38,361 bases of DNA from CAKSQF01 sp964569225 (GCA_964569225.1 CAZMTU010000007.1:1-38361), one strand, 5' to 3'; shown: positions 23,616 through 32,860, counted from the first letter of the stretch. Program-made: numbers and translations. The notes: a model not told the origin generated them from the letters alone.

Positions 23616-24764
23616 GTGGCAAACTGTAAACTATTTTATTTGAACTATCTGCCGCTGGACAGCGACTTTCCTCTTCGGGTCATCCAGAAGGTTGCCACGG
23701 GACAGTCTAATGAGATCGTGGAACAGGTAGAGGATTACGGTCAGGTGACATATTATAGCGAAGACGCTATGCCGGTCATCAAAAATGTTAAAGGCAAGCG
23801 GATCGACGCCAGCCTGCTGCCCCGTCTTTTGCCCGGAAATTGGGCAGATGTTCTTCCGCCAACATTGGGATTTCATATGCACGAAACGCTTGAGATTACA
23901 TTGCTGCTGAAAGGACGCATGCTTTACATGGTGGACGGACAGTATTTCGAACTGCGTCCCGGCGATGTAATGTGTTTTGGCAGCTACATCCCTCATAGCT
24001 GGCTCATTGACCGTTCGGAGGAAGTCCGGCTCACAGAGATTACGCTAAAGACCGACTTTTTTGATAAATTCAGATTGTACAGTCCTCCCGGCGGTCATTC
24101 GGCTGTCGGCATAAGCAAAGCCGCCGCCGGCGCCGCGCGGTCCGCGGTGGACGCCATGCGGATGACAGCGGACAGCTTGAAATATCTTTATCTTCCCTTT
24201 GGAACCGCCGGAGCCGGCGCATACGGCGCCTCCGGCAGCAGCTACACGCCCTCCGCCGATATCGGCAGAGGAAATACGGTAGCGGAGCGTGTCTCCCGAA
24301 TTCACCGGGAGATGACCGCGAAGGATTACGGCTATCGCTTTGCGGTAACGCTGGAAATGAATCTGATTCTGCTGGAAATCATGCGCCGTCTGGGTACGCT
24401 GCCTGAAAAAACCGATGGCAGTATGAGTCAGGTCATCCGTTCGGCAAGAGAGTACATCACAGCGCATCTCTCCGAAAATCCCAGTCTGAACGATATCGCG
24501 CAGGCGGCTTACGTCACGCCTCACCATCTCTCCTATCTGTTCAAAAAACAGGTTGGGATCGGCATTGCGGATTATATGAATCAGCAAAAGATCCTGCGTA
24601 CCGCTGAGCTGCTGAGCGACTCCAGTCTGTCCATTCTGGACATCGCGCTTCAAAGCGGCTTCACATCCAAGTCAAATTTCTATCGGGTATTTAAGGAATA
24701 CTATGGCGTGACCCCGCAGCAAATGCGGGACGCGCTTACCGAGCGAAAGCTGGCAGAGCAATAA
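23616..24764 (+). CDS. AraC-family transcriptional regulator with cupin sensor domain
   Basis: The C-terminal 100 residues hold the two AraC helix-turn-helix motifs: NPSLNDIAQAAYVTPHHLSYLFKK and SILDIALQSGFTSKSNFYRVFKEYYGVTPQQMR. The N-terminal part contains a cupin sugar-sensing barrel around HMHETLEITLLLKGRMLYMVDGQ and LRPGDVMCFGSYIPHSW, with the histidines expected of a metal or ligand pocket. Between them is a Gly/Ala/Ser-rich insertion (AGAGAYGASGSS). The frame is open from 23532, but the promoter -10 lies there. The first usable start is GTG 23616, 16 bases after GAAAGG; TTG 23592 is the alternative. An overlapping ATG (23614) in another frame makes the start uncertain. It precedes and probably activates the sulfatase unit. 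Confidence 0.88.
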   Translation: MANCKLFYLNYLPLDSDFPLRVIQKVATGQSNEIVEQVEDYGQVTYYSEDAMPVIKNVKGKRIDASLLPRLLPGNWADVLPPTLGFHMHETLEITLLLKGRMLYMVDGQYFELRPGDVMCFGSYIPHSWLIDRSEEVRLTEITLKTDFFDKFRLYSPPGGHSAVGISKAAAGAARSAVDAMRMTADSLKYLYLPFGTAGAGAYGASGSSYTPSADIGRGNTVAERVSRIHREMTAKDYGYRFAVTLEMNLILLEIMRRLGTLPEKTDGSMSQVIRSAREYITAHLSENPSLNDIAQAAYVTPHHLSYLFKKQVGIGIADYMNQQKILRTAELLSDSSLSILDIALQSGFTSKSNFYRVFKEYYGVTPQQMRDALTERKLAEQ

Positions 24765-24859
24765 CCGATCCCTATCGGTCATATTCTCGCTTGTATGACA
24801 CAGCGCTTACCAAAATCAACCGTTATTTATGATTATTTATGATTTTTTTGGAGGTTTAC

Positions 24860-26275
24860 ATGAAAAAGCCCAATCTTGTTTACATGTTCGCGGATCAGCT
24901 TCGGCTATGCAGCACCGGTTATGCCGGCGATCCCAAAGCCATAACACCCAACATCGACGCGCTCAGCGAACATTCGGTAAATCTGTGCAATGCCGTATCC
25001 GGCCATCCGGTATGCGCCCCCTACCGCGCTTCGCTGCTGACCGGCAAATATACCACCAGTACCGGCATGGTCATTAATGAGATCCGCCTTTCTCCCAATC
25101 ACCGTTCCTTTGCTCATGTTGTCAGCGACAATGGCTATAATACCGCCTACATAGGCAAATGGCATATGTATGCTAACGAGTGGGGCAACCATTATGACCC
25201 GAAAAACTCCTACATACCGGAGGGACCGGACCGGTTGGGCTTCGATCAGTTGTTTGCTTCCTACAATTTTCATCATGAAAATGTGGGCGAATGCGCCTAT
25301 TATCATCTGAACAGCCCAGAAAAGCTGCGTTACAGCGGCTTTGAACCCGACTGCCAGACCGATATGGCCATCACGGAAATGGAACGGCTGTCGAAGGCGG
25401 ATAAACCCTTTGCCCTGTTCCTTTCTATCGGCATTCCCCACGATCCGTGGGATGAATGGAACTGCGATCCTGAAGCCTATGCCAAATATGCGGATACCGA
25501 ATTTACACTGCCTGAAAACTATCTGCCCGAAAACGATCCCTACGCCGACGGCTGGGCAAGACTGTCCCCCAAAGAGCGGGAAGCGCTGCCCTATTGGATG
25601 CGGGGCTATTATTCCATGGTGACTAAAGTGGACGACAACGTAGGAAAAATGACCGCCGCCATTGACCGGTTAGGTCTGTCCGAGAATACCATCTTTATCT
25701 TCACCTCCGACCATGGCGAGCTGTTCGGCGCTCACGGCAGACGGGCGAAGAATATCTTTTATGAAGAATCGGTCCGAATTCCGTTCCTAATGCGCTGGGG
25801 CAATAAACTGAAAGCAGGTGAAAATCCGATTTGTCTGAATACGCCTGATATTATGCCCACGCTCCTTTCGATGATGGGCATGAAGGAGCAAATTCCCGCC
25901 GAAGTGGAAGGCCTTGACCTTTCCGACGCTCTAATGGGCAAGGAGGGCGCTTTCCAGCCAGACGGCACACTGATGATGGGCACCGGCGCTACCGCTACAT
26001 GGGAGGACGGTCACGAATGGCGCGCATGGCGCACAGCCCGCTATACCTACGCCACCTATTTAGCAGACGGCAGTGAACTGCTCTTTGACAATGAAGCGGA
26101 TCCGCTGCAAATGCACAATTTGGCGGACGAACCCGATCACGCGCCGCTGAAAGCCGCGCTCCGCGCTCGTATGTACGCCGAAATGGACCGAATCGGAGAT
26201 AAATTCCACCCCAGCTCCTATTATCGGGACAACTGGACAAAAGACCGAATTATATACAAGAACAAGGCTGACTGA
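24860..26275 (+). CDS. Cys-type sulfatase, cytoplasmic
   Basis: The 471-aa product is an arylsulfatase/alkaline-phosphatase fold enzyme. KPNLVYMFADQLR holds the first metal Asp (Asp12). CAPYRASLLTGK is the C-x-P-x-R sulfatase signature with Cys52, which must be oxidised to formylglycine, and SDHGELFGAHG supplies Asp284/His285. No signal peptide is visible, so desulfation would be of an imported sulfated sugar. The Cys form implies a radical-SAM anaerobic maturase, which is not encoded in this window. ATG 24860 has GGAGG 5 bases upstream; the upstream in-frame ATG lacks one. It is 95 bases after the AraC gene and is followed by two genes in close order. Confidence 0.92.
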   Translation: MKKPNLVYMFADQLRLCSTGYAGDPKAITPNIDALSEHSVNLCNAVSGHPVCAPYRASLLTGKYTTSTGMVINEIRLSPNHRSFAHVVSDNGYNTAYIGKWHMYANEWGNHYDPKNSYIPEGPDRLGFDQLFASYNFHHENVGECAYYHLNSPEKLRYSGFEPDCQTDMAITEMERLSKADKPFALFLSIGIPHDPWDEWNCDPEAYAKYADTEFTLPENYLPENDPYADGWARLSPKEREALPYWMRGYYSMVTKVDDNVGKMTAAIDRLGLSENTIFIFTSDHGELFGAHGRRAKNIFYEESVRIPFLMRWGNKLKAGENPICLNTPDIMPTLLSMMGMKEQIPAEVEGLDLSDALMGKEGAFQPDGTLMMGTGATATWEDGHEWRAWRTARYTYATYLADGSELLFDNEADPLQMHNLADEPDHAPLKAALRARMYAEMDRIGDKFHPSSYYRDNWTKDRIIYKNKAD

Positions 26276-26315
26276 CCGTAAAACAGAGCGATATATGATT
26301 GATAGAGGAACTTTT

Positions 26316-27377
26316 ATGCGAAAACTTCTTGCTTTATGGCTGGCTCTGGCGCTGCTGCTGCCCCTTGCCGGCTGCGGCGGAGAGCTTTTTCCCGCTTCCA
26401 CTGAGCAGCCCGATCGGCTGACCGCCCCTGCTGACGGACAGACCCTCACCGTTTCCTTTTTGGATGTTGGACAGGGAGATTCCGTTTTCATTGAACTGCC
26501 GGACAGCAGAACCATGCTGATCGACGCCTCGGAAAGCAATTACGCTGGGCAGATCGAGTCCTATATCCGCGGGCGCGGTCATTCCAAAATCGACTATTTG
26601 GTTGCAACACACCCGCACTCCGACCACATCGGCGGCATGAGCGCCATTGTAAATGCCTTTGACATCGGAGAGGTCTGGATGCCGGACGCCGATTCCACCA
26701 CCGCCACCTATGAAAAACTGCTCACCGCTATTAGTGATAAAGGGCTGAAAATTCACACCGCCAAAGCCGGGAAGGTCATTCTGGAGGAAGAAAGCCTGCG
26801 CATTTCACTGTTAGCGCCCTGTAGCGACAGTTACAGCGATCTGAATAATTATTCCGCAGTCATTAAGCTGACCTATGGCGCCGCCCGTTTTCTCTTTACC
26901 GGAGATGCCGAAAAGCTAAGCGAGGAAGAAATGCTTGCATCAGGCGCTGATCTTTCCGCGGACGTGCTGAAAATAGGCCATCACGGCTCTTCTACTTCCT
27001 CTTCGGAAGCATTTTTAAAGGCAGTCGCTCCCAGCTTCGGCGTTATTTCCTGCGGAAAGGATAACAGCTATGGTCATCCCCATCAGGAAACCCTGACCGC
27101 CGCCGAACAGCTTCAAATTCCCCTTTTGCGAACCGATCTGGAGGGTACGATTGTGTTCAGCTCCGATGGAAGTGAGATAAAGCGCACCGAAATCGGATCG
27201 GAGATTTCAACTGATTATCTGTGGGTACTGAATACCTCATCTAAAAAAATTCACCGGCCCGACTGTCCGTCAGCAGCCACTATCAACGATAAAAATAAGG
27301 GCTACTCAAAGGATACGGTAGCTTCTCTGCAAGCCCAAGGCTATACCCCTTGCGGAAGCTGTAAGCCTGCCGACTGA
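26316..27377 (+). CDS. ComEC-like metallo-beta-lactamase lipoprotein
   Basis: The 353-aa product has a lipobox (LAGC, Cys20), then a metallo-hydrolase domain (about 45-290) of the type found at the C-terminus of ComEC/Rec2. VSFLDVGQGDSVFIELPD opens it, THPHSDHIGG supplies the metal ligands His99, His101, Asp103 and His104, and IGHHGSSTSSSEAFL is the later metal block. The last 60 residues, with HRPDCPSA and GYTPCGSCKP, form a small Ada-like cysteine module. ComEC itself is not present, so this is a stand-alone extracellular hydrolase, possibly a nuclease or phosphodiesterase. GAGGA precedes the ATG at 26316. It is 40 bases after the sulfatase and is followed by DUF3006, the usual companion. 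Confidence 0.88.
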   Translation: MRKLLALWLALALLLPLAGCGGELFPASTEQPDRLTAPADGQTLTVSFLDVGQGDSVFIELPDSRTMLIDASESNYAGQIESYIRGRGHSKIDYLVATHPHSDHIGGMSAIVNAFDIGEVWMPDADSTTATYEKLLTAISDKGLKIHTAKAGKVILEEESLRISLLAPCSDSYSDLNNYSAVIKLTYGAARFLFTGDAEKLSEEEMLASGADLSADVLKIGHHGSSTSSSEAFLKAVAPSFGVISCGKDNSYGHPHQETLTAAEQLQIPLLRTDLEGTIVFSSDGSEIKRTEIGSEISTDYLWVLNTSSKKIHRPDCPSAATINDKNKGYSKDTVASLQAQGYTPCGSCKPAD

Positions 27378-27403
27378 CCGTCAGCGAAAGGAAATACTTT
27401 TCT

Positions 27404-27604
27404 ATGAAATGGATTATTGACCGATTTGAAGGTAAAATCGCCGTTATGGAAGGCGCGGACGGCAGCCATTTTGAACTGCCCGCCGCGGCTTTGCCTGAAG
27501 GGGCGTCTGAAGGCGACGTCATCAGCGTACTGATAGATCATGAGGAAACCGATCGCCGCAGAGCGCGTATCGCGAAGCTGCGCCGCGATCTGTTTGTGGA
27601 CTGA
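27404..27604 (+). CDS. DUF3006 family small protein
   Basis: The 66-aa product starts MKWIIDRFEGKIAVMEG and ends with a basic helix (RRRARIAKLRRDLFVD). This is the DUF3006 pattern, a small protein often found directly behind ComEC-like metallo-beta-lactamase genes. It has no signal peptide. Its role is not known. It is 26 bases after the upstream gene, with AAAGGAAA ahead of the ATG, and closes the unit. Confidence 0.9.
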   Translation: MKWIIDRFEGKIAVMEGADGSHFELPAAALPEGASEGDVISVLIDHEETDRRRARIAKLRRDLFVD

Positions 27605-27880
27605 GCCATTAAATTGATCTTTTTTTCAAAGTTTTTTTCAAAAAATACCCTTAGAACCTGAAAAAACTTTTTGAAATACAGCTAAAAACAGTTTACAGCT
27701 GTCTATAAACTTAAAGCAGGTAATGTCTGTTTTTAGACTGAAGCCAAAATCCCATTGGAGCTTTGCCCCAAACGCTACTTAGGGGACTTTAAAAAAGTCT
27801 CCTAAAAGCCCTCAAAAACATTTAAAAAATGGCATGTTTCTATGTTTTAAATTATAAGACTTGAATTTTTCTACACGCTG

Positions 27881-27906
27881 AAAGCAGGCAATGCCTGCTT
27901 TTTTAT
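27881..27906 (+). terminator. Intrinsic terminator of the sulfatase/MBL/DUF3006 unit
   Basis: AAGCAGGC-aat-GCCTGCTT followed by TTTTA. A weaker relative (AAGCAG/CTGTTT, about 27714-27733) lies 170 bases earlier, next to a 10-bp inverted repeat CTAAAAACAG/CTGTTTTTAG. The rest of 27605-28066 holds no gene. Confidence 0.85.
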
Positions 27907-27986
27907 TTGTCCCCATTTTTGCTGAATAACGGTAAATTCCTTGTATTTTCCCCAAATTCGATCCGATCCGTTCACATTCTAAAAAC

Positions 27987-28015
27987 TTGAATTGTTCATA
28001 AATAAAAGCTATAAT
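27987..28015 (+). promoter_or_regulatory. Sigma-A promoter of the GtrA/GT2 unit
   Basis: TTGAAT (27987-27992), 17-base spacer, TATAAT (28010-28015). The leader is about 45 bases long. Confidence 0.85.
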
Positions 28016-28066
28016 AAAAGGTAATATTTTCATTATGATTTGTTTTCACTTGCAAGGAGAGTCTTT

Positions 28067-30550
28067 ATGAAAAAGCCCCGATGGCTGGATGAAAAACTAC
28101 TGCGTTTTCTGATTGTCGGTGTGATTAATACGCTGGTGGGTACCGGCGTCATGTTCGCCCTTTACAATCTTCTGGATGTGGGATATTGGCTTTCTGCTGC
28201 CGCTAATTATGTTGTCGGCGGCATTATAAGCTACTTTTTAAACAAATATTTTACCTTTCAGAACAAGGAACGCTCCGCCAGCCAGCTATTCAAATTCATT
28301 CTGAATCTTGTGGTCTGTTATTTCATCGCCTATGGACTTGCAAAACCGTTGGTCGGTTGGCTGCTGGGCGGATTGTCCCAAACGCATCGGGACAATCTGG
28401 CGCTTTTGTGCGGCATGTGTCTGTATACTCTGCTGAACTATTTTGGACAGCGTTTTTTCGCATTCCGCGCGTCTGTCAAGCTTTCCTTTCCGGTTATTTG
28501 GATCGCTATTGTATTGTTTTTGGAGGTATTCTGTTTCAATTTCAATTCCTACCATTTGGTTGGCGGCGATTACCCTCAGCAAACACTGGAGCTTTCCGCC
28601 GCTCAAATGCAGGGCGTAGATAAAGTGGAAAGCGGACAGATCACATCAGGGCAATCCTTTCAGCTGGAGTGGAATAATCTGAACTGCCGCATCGGCACCG
28701 TCACGCTGAATATGGAATTGACCGACACCGCTGCCGCTGAACTGGTAATCGACGCTTCGGATGACACTAACCAATCCTTTCGGTATGCCATTGCCTCCGC
28801 CAGGCTGATTGCCAACAATGAACGCACTCAAACAGTGATTCTTCGGATGTCCGGTGAAGTTCACGATCTGCGGCTGCGCTTTACCCTTCCCGAAAACGCG
28901 GCTATAACGCTGACAGAGGTCACTGTCAATCAGGCGGTTCCCTTCCATTTTTCAGTTCTGCGTACCGGTTTGCTTCTGTTTGTCGGATTCTTTTTCTGGC
29001 TGCTTTTGACTTGCAAGCCATTAAAGCAGGACTGTGCCGATCAGCCATATCTTTTAAAGTCAGCCGTTCAGTGCGTTACCTTGCTTTGCATTCTGATGGC
29101 AGTAATGATGATTCTGCTTTATTCGGCAACCCATTCAGAAGGGCTGTTGTCGGAATTTCGGCTGACCTACGGCAATCAGATTACACAGGAGCTGGTAGAT
29201 GCCTTGGAAGCGAAGCAGGTTCATCTGCTGACCGAGCCTTCCGAAGAATTGCTGGCGCTGGACAATCCTTATGACTGGTCCGCCCGCAGCGATGCAGGCG
29301 TATCCTATTTATGGGATCACTGCCTTTATGACGGACATTACTATTCCTATTACGGCATTTCATTGGTGCTGCTGCTTTTTCTCCCCTATCATTTGATTAC
29401 CGGTTACTATTTCTCCACCATAATCGCCATTCTGCTCTGCGGCATTGTGGGCATCCTCTTCCTGTCCATGACCTATCACGCTTTTGTCCGCAAGTTTTTC
29501 CCCCGAATCCCCGTTCGGCTGGCGCTTTGCGGTCTGATCACCCTACAGCTTTCCTCAGGCATCTGGTTTTGTTTCTGTGCCGCCAATTTCTATGAGATCG
29601 CGCAGGCGTCCGGCTTTTGCTTTGTTACCGCAGGCGCCTACTTCCTGTTGACCTCAAATGTTATCAGTGAAGGAAAGCTTTCCGCTCTCCGTGTGGCAAT
29701 CGCCGCTACCTGCCTGTCGCTGGCAGTGCTCAGCCGCCCCACTACTGCCGTTTACTGCGTAGTGGCGCTGGTATTCCTTGGCTTCGGACTGAAAAAAGCA
29801 ATTGCGGAGCGCAATACCGAAAGCGGCGTCAGGCACAAAAACGGTCGGCTCATTGCGTATATCCTCGCCGCCGTACTCCCCTTTATGCTCCTTGGCGGGC
29901 TGCAAATGATCTACAACTACCTGCGGTTTGACTCCTTTTTCGATTTCGGCATTCAGTATTCCCTGACCATCAACGATTTCACCAAGGCTGAATATCAAAC
30001 CCGATTTGTCAGCATCGGCTTCTACAACTATTTGCTGGCGCCGCCGGTGATTTCCCCTATTTTCCCTTATGTGAACGCTTCCTTCCAATCGCTGAATCCC
30101 AACGGCTACTATTTTATCGCGAATACCTATGCGGTGGGACTGATCTGGCGTGCCATACCCATTCTTGGACTGCTGCTGGCGCCTAAAGCGCTTCGTTTAC
30201 TGAATTCTAAAGGAAAATGGAAGGCGATAGCGATTGTCGGCTCGCTGTCAATCGCGGCCCCCTTTGCGGTTATTTTCTCCATTTGGGAAAGCGGCTACGG
30301 CGCTCGCTATTGTGTGGATTTCGGCTGGCAAATGCTGATCGGCGCGCTGGCGATCCTCTTTTTCCTCTACGAAAACTGTCGGAACGAGGGCGTACGGGAA
30401 ATTGGCTGCAAAACGTTTATTTGGTCGCTGATCCCCACATGGATAATTAATTTCGCGCTGGCTTATTCGTTTTTACGGAATGAGGTTCAATCCGTTCCAA
30501 CCGATCTGTTTTTTGCTAACTTTGAATCAATTTTTAATTTCTGGTTTTAA
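28067..30550 (+). CDS. GtrA-domain protein fused to a large multi-membrane (GT-C-like) region
   Basis: Residues about 8-135 of the 827-aa product are a GtrA domain with four membrane segments: LLRFLIVGVINTLVGTG, SYFLNKYFTFQ and LLNYFGQRFFAF. GtrA proteins move or flip polyprenyl-linked sugars with a GtrB-type synthase. A soluble extracellular beta-rich part follows (about 160-300), then some ten membrane helices with the topology of a GT-C glycosyltransferase or YfhO-like protein. I see no clear catalytic Asp motif, so that label is tentative. ATG 28067 has AAGGAGAG 6 bases upstream; the earlier in-frame ATG lacks it. The GT2 gene follows after 22 bases, making a complete flippase, synthase and transferase set plausible for glycan or teichoic acid decoration. 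Confidence 0.82.
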   Translation: MKKPRWLDEKLLRFLIVGVINTLVGTGVMFALYNLLDVGYWLSAAANYVVGGIISYFLNKYFTFQNKERSASQLFKFILNLVVCYFIAYGLAKPLVGWLLGGLSQTHRDNLALLCGMCLYTLLNYFGQRFFAFRASVKLSFPVIWIAIVLFLEVFCFNFNSYHLVGGDYPQQTLELSAAQMQGVDKVESGQITSGQSFQLEWNNLNCRIGTVTLNMELTDTAAAELVIDASDDTNQSFRYAIASARLIANNERTQTVILRMSGEVHDLRLRFTLPENAAITLTEVTVNQAVPFHFSVLRTGLLLFVGFFFWLLLTCKPLKQDCADQPYLLKSAVQCVTLLCILMAVMMILLYSATHSEGLLSEFRLTYGNQITQELVDALEAKQVHLLTEPSEELLALDNPYDWSARSDAGVSYLWDHCLYDGHYYSYYGISLVLLLFLPYHLITGYYFSTIIAILLCGIVGILFLSMTYHAFVRKFFPRIPVRLALCGLITLQLSSGIWFCFCAANFYEIAQASGFCFVTAGAYFLLTSNVISEGKLSALRVAIAATCLSLAVLSRPTTAVYCVVALVFLGFGLKKAIAERNTESGVRHKNGRLIAYILAAVLPFMLLGGLQMIYNYLRFDSFFDFGIQYSLTINDFTKAEYQTRFVSIGFYNYLLAPPVISPIFPYVNASFQSLNPNGYYFIANTYAVGLIWRAIPILGLLLAPKALRLLNSKGKWKAIAIVGSLSIAAPFAVIFSIWESGYGARYCVDFGWQMLIGALAILFFLYENCRNEGVREIGCKTFIWSLIPTWIINFALAYSFLRNEVQSVPTDLFFANFESIFNFWF

Positions 30551-30572
30551 GGCTGTAAAAAAGGAGGCCCAT

Positions 30573-31523
30573 ATGAAAACCGCCTGCAGGCTTTATATTG
30601 TAATTCCCTGCTACAACGAGGAAGAGGTTTTACCCGAAACGACCAGCCGGCTCACGGCTAAGCTGTCTGCCTTGACCGAACAGGGAGCGATCACTCCCGA
30701 CAGCAGGATTGTGCTGGTAGATGATGGCTCCAAGGACCGCACATGGGCGTTAATTGAAGCGCTTCACGAAAAAAACGAGATCTTTCAAGGCATTAAACTG
30801 TCCAGAAACAGAGGGCATCAGAACGCCCTGCTCGCCGGGCTGATGAGCGTTACCGAATGCTGCGACGCCGCCATTTCCATGGACGCGGATCTGCAGGATG
30901 ACATAAACGCCATCGACGAAATGCTTGCCCGCTGGCAGGAGGGCTATGACGTGGTATACGGCGTTCGCGGTTCCCGCAAAAAAGACAGCGCCTTTAAGCG
31001 TGCCACTGCTCAAGGCTATTATAAGCTGCTGCGGCTGATGGGTGTGGATATTGTCTACAATCACGCCGATTACCGACTGATGTCCCGCCGGGCGTTGGAG
31101 GGGCTTGCCGAATTTCAGGAAGTGAATCTTTTCCTTCGGGGAATCGTTCCCATGGTTGGCTATCGATCTACCGAAGTGACCTATGAGCGAGGCGAACGGT
31201 TTGCAGGACAATCTAAATATCCCCTGAAAAAAATGCTGAACTTCGCATGGGAGGGAATCTCTTCCCTATCCGTTAAACCCATTCGCTTCATCACCTCACT
31301 GGGCTTTTTCATTTTCGGTGTCAGCATTATTATGCTGATCTATTTTCTGATTCGTCACTTTATCGGCGCCACCGTAGAGGGATGGACCTCTATTGTCGTT
31401 TCGGTTTGGGCAATCGGAGGTCTTCAGCTATTGGCGATCGGTATTATCGGTGAATATATCGGCAAAATGTATTTGGAAACCAAGCGGAGACCCCGATATA
31501 TTATTGAAAAATACCTTAAATAA
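30573..31523 (+). CDS. GT2-family glycosyltransferase, GtrB/DPM1-like
   Basis: The 316-aa product has a GT-A domain: VIPCYNEEEVLPE, VDDGSKDRTW and SMDADLQDD (the DxD metal site). Two C-terminal membrane segments follow (about 234-258 and 270-292), as in GtrB and bacterial dolichol-phosphate mannosyltransferase homologues. It should transfer a hexose from a nucleotide sugar onto polyprenyl phosphate at the inner membrane face, for the GtrA protein encoded just upstream. AAGGAGG is 5 bases before ATG 30573. It is the second gene of the unit and ends before the palindrome at 31681. Confidence 0.93.
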   Translation: MKTACRLYIVIPCYNEEEVLPETTSRLTAKLSALTEQGAITPDSRIVLVDDGSKDRTWALIEALHEKNEIFQGIKLSRNRGHQNALLAGLMSVTECCDAAISMDADLQDDINAIDEMLARWQEGYDVVYGVRGSRKKDSAFKRATAQGYYKLLRLMGVDIVYNHADYRLMSRRALEGLAEFQEVNLFLRGIVPMVGYRSTEVTYERGERFAGQSKYPLKKMLNFAWEGISSLSVKPIRFITSLGFFIFGVSIIMLIYFLIRHFIGATVEGWTSIVVSVWAIGGLQLLAIGIIGEYIGKMYLETKRRPRYIIEKYLK

Positions 31524-31680
31524 AATCGCGGTCAAAAGATTTTTAAAAGTATCCCTCTGAGAATTGCGCGCAAGACCGTAAAAAACGAACAATTGAAAAA
31601 AAGCGCATCCTATGAAAGAATAGAAATATCTGAACTGCCCCATTTTGTGCGGACAGCCTCCTTTGGGCAGAAGAATTTAA

Positions 31681-31732
31681 TTTAGGCAAGGAACCGGCAC
31701 GCTCTTCAAGCAGTGTCAGTTCCTTGCCTAAA
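31681..31732. terminator. Hairpin between convergent GT2 and foldase genes
   Basis: TTTAGGCAAGGAAC (31681-31694) pairs perfectly with GTTCCTTGCCTAAA (31719-31732), 14 bp with a 24-base loop. It is AT-flanked on both sides and placed between two convergent gene ends. The remainder of 31524-31814 holds no gene. Confidence 0.75.
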
Positions 31733-31814
31733 ATTTAATATTTTCTACCTTAGCTCTTTTTTGTTCTGTCTTCACAAATTGGGGCGGTTCAAAAAGCCCC
31801 TCCATTTAATTTAA

Positions 31815-32792
31815 TTATTCCATTTCCCACAGCTTCAAATCCTTATATTTGGATTTCCATTCGATTTCCAGACCGGCGGCATAGTCTTCCATATAGCGGT
31901 TGTACTCACGGGTAAGATAACTGCTGACAATTGACATATAGTTGCTGTTTATATAGTCCTGACTCAGCGCTAACCGCTTTACAATCAGAAAACCATCGCT
32001 TCGCTCGATCACGCCGCTGACCTCGCCTACAGAAAGCGCCCGCACTGCGTCCTCAAAATATTGCAGCTCCTCCGTATAGGTGAAGGCAGGCAGACTGCAA
32101 TAATCCATTTTCAATCCGTAGGTGGTTTCAAATTCCCGATCGATCGCCGCCATAGACTCGCCGGAAACAATCCGTTCGTGCAGAGAATCTGCAAACTGCG
32201 CCTTTTCATCCCGATCGCTTGCGCTGTAATAAATATAAAGATATTCCGCGGAGAAAAAATTGCCTGCTTCTATATCCGCGTCAACAGTGGGATTATCCGA
32301 TCTGAAAATACCTGTATATTCATCGGTCAAGTAAGTATACAGCTTGCTGCCCAATGCCTTCAGCTGCAAAATCTTGCGGCAGACATCCTCTGTCATATGC
32401 TGCGACTGAAGCGCCTGTAAATAGGAGTCCTCGTCCGTGTAGTTAGCTCTAAGGGCTGTCATCTGCGCTTCGATTTCCTCTTTTTCGCTGTCGCTCAGCG
32501 CAAGATCATGCTCCTCCGCCAATATCTGACATGAGATCAGCATTCGAATCGAATCATAAACCGTTTCAGTCAGTTCTTCTTGCAGGGCTTCATCCTGCTG
32601 AAAATCCGCTTCGGAATACCCCGCGTCTTCCATATGATTTTTTACAAAGTAACGCAGCAAATTATAAGTTACTTTTTCACCGCCGATCTCCATCACCACA
32701 GGGTCTTTCGCCGCGCAGGCGTTTAATGTCATCGGTAAAATAAGCAGAGCCGCCAGCCCCATCAGATATGCGGTTAGCCTTTTCAGTTTCAT
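31815..32792 (-). CDS. PPIC-type (PrsA/SurA-like) foldase lipoprotein
   Basis: The 325-aa product has a lipoprotein signal (lipobox LNAC, Cys26). The N-terminal helical part (about 30-180) looks like a SurA/PrsA chaperone region. A parvulin-like domain follows (about 185-285): AEYLYIYYS, a Lys/Gln-rich helix, then FEDAVRALSVGEVSGVIERSDGFLIVKRL, the family's typical end. It probably assists folding of proteins exported across the membrane; the many lipoproteins encoded here are possible clients. AAGGAAGGAG lies before ATG 32792. A terminator (32861-32910) separates it from the upstream ABC-type operon, and no promoter is clear in the 68-base gap, so readthrough may drive it. Confidence 0.85.
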   Translation of the reverse strand: MKLKRLTAYLMGLAALLILPMTLNACAAKDPVVMEIGGEKVTYNLLRYFVKNHMEDAGYSEADFQQDEALQEELTETVYDSIRMLISCQILAEEHDLALSDSEKEEIEAQMTALRANYTDEDSYLQALQSQHMTEDVCRKILQLKALGSKLYTYLTDEYTGIFRSDNPTVDADIEAGNFFSAEYLYIYYSASDRDEKAQFADSLHERIVSGESMAAIDREFETTYGLKMDYCSLPAFTYTEELQYFEDAVRALSVGEVSGVIERSDGFLIVKRLALSQDYINSNYMSIVSSYLTREYNRYMEDYAAGLEIEWKSKYKDLKLWEME

Positions 32793-32860
32793 AAGGTACT
32801 CCTTCCTTTCAGTCAGCAGCTGAAATTCGCTTGCCCCGGATCCCCAGATCGCTTCATTCG

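Noticed and set aside
24769..24858. Promoter for the sulfatase gene
   Set aside because: A small ACCGAT/ATCGGT stem and a doubled TATTTATGAT are visible, but no convincing -35/-10 pair; readthrough from the AraC gene is as likely.
27661..27740. Riboswitch or attachment site in the gap after DUF3006
   Set aside because: The inverted repeats there resemble a decayed duplicate of the terminator at 27881; no conserved aptamer or att-like pair was found.
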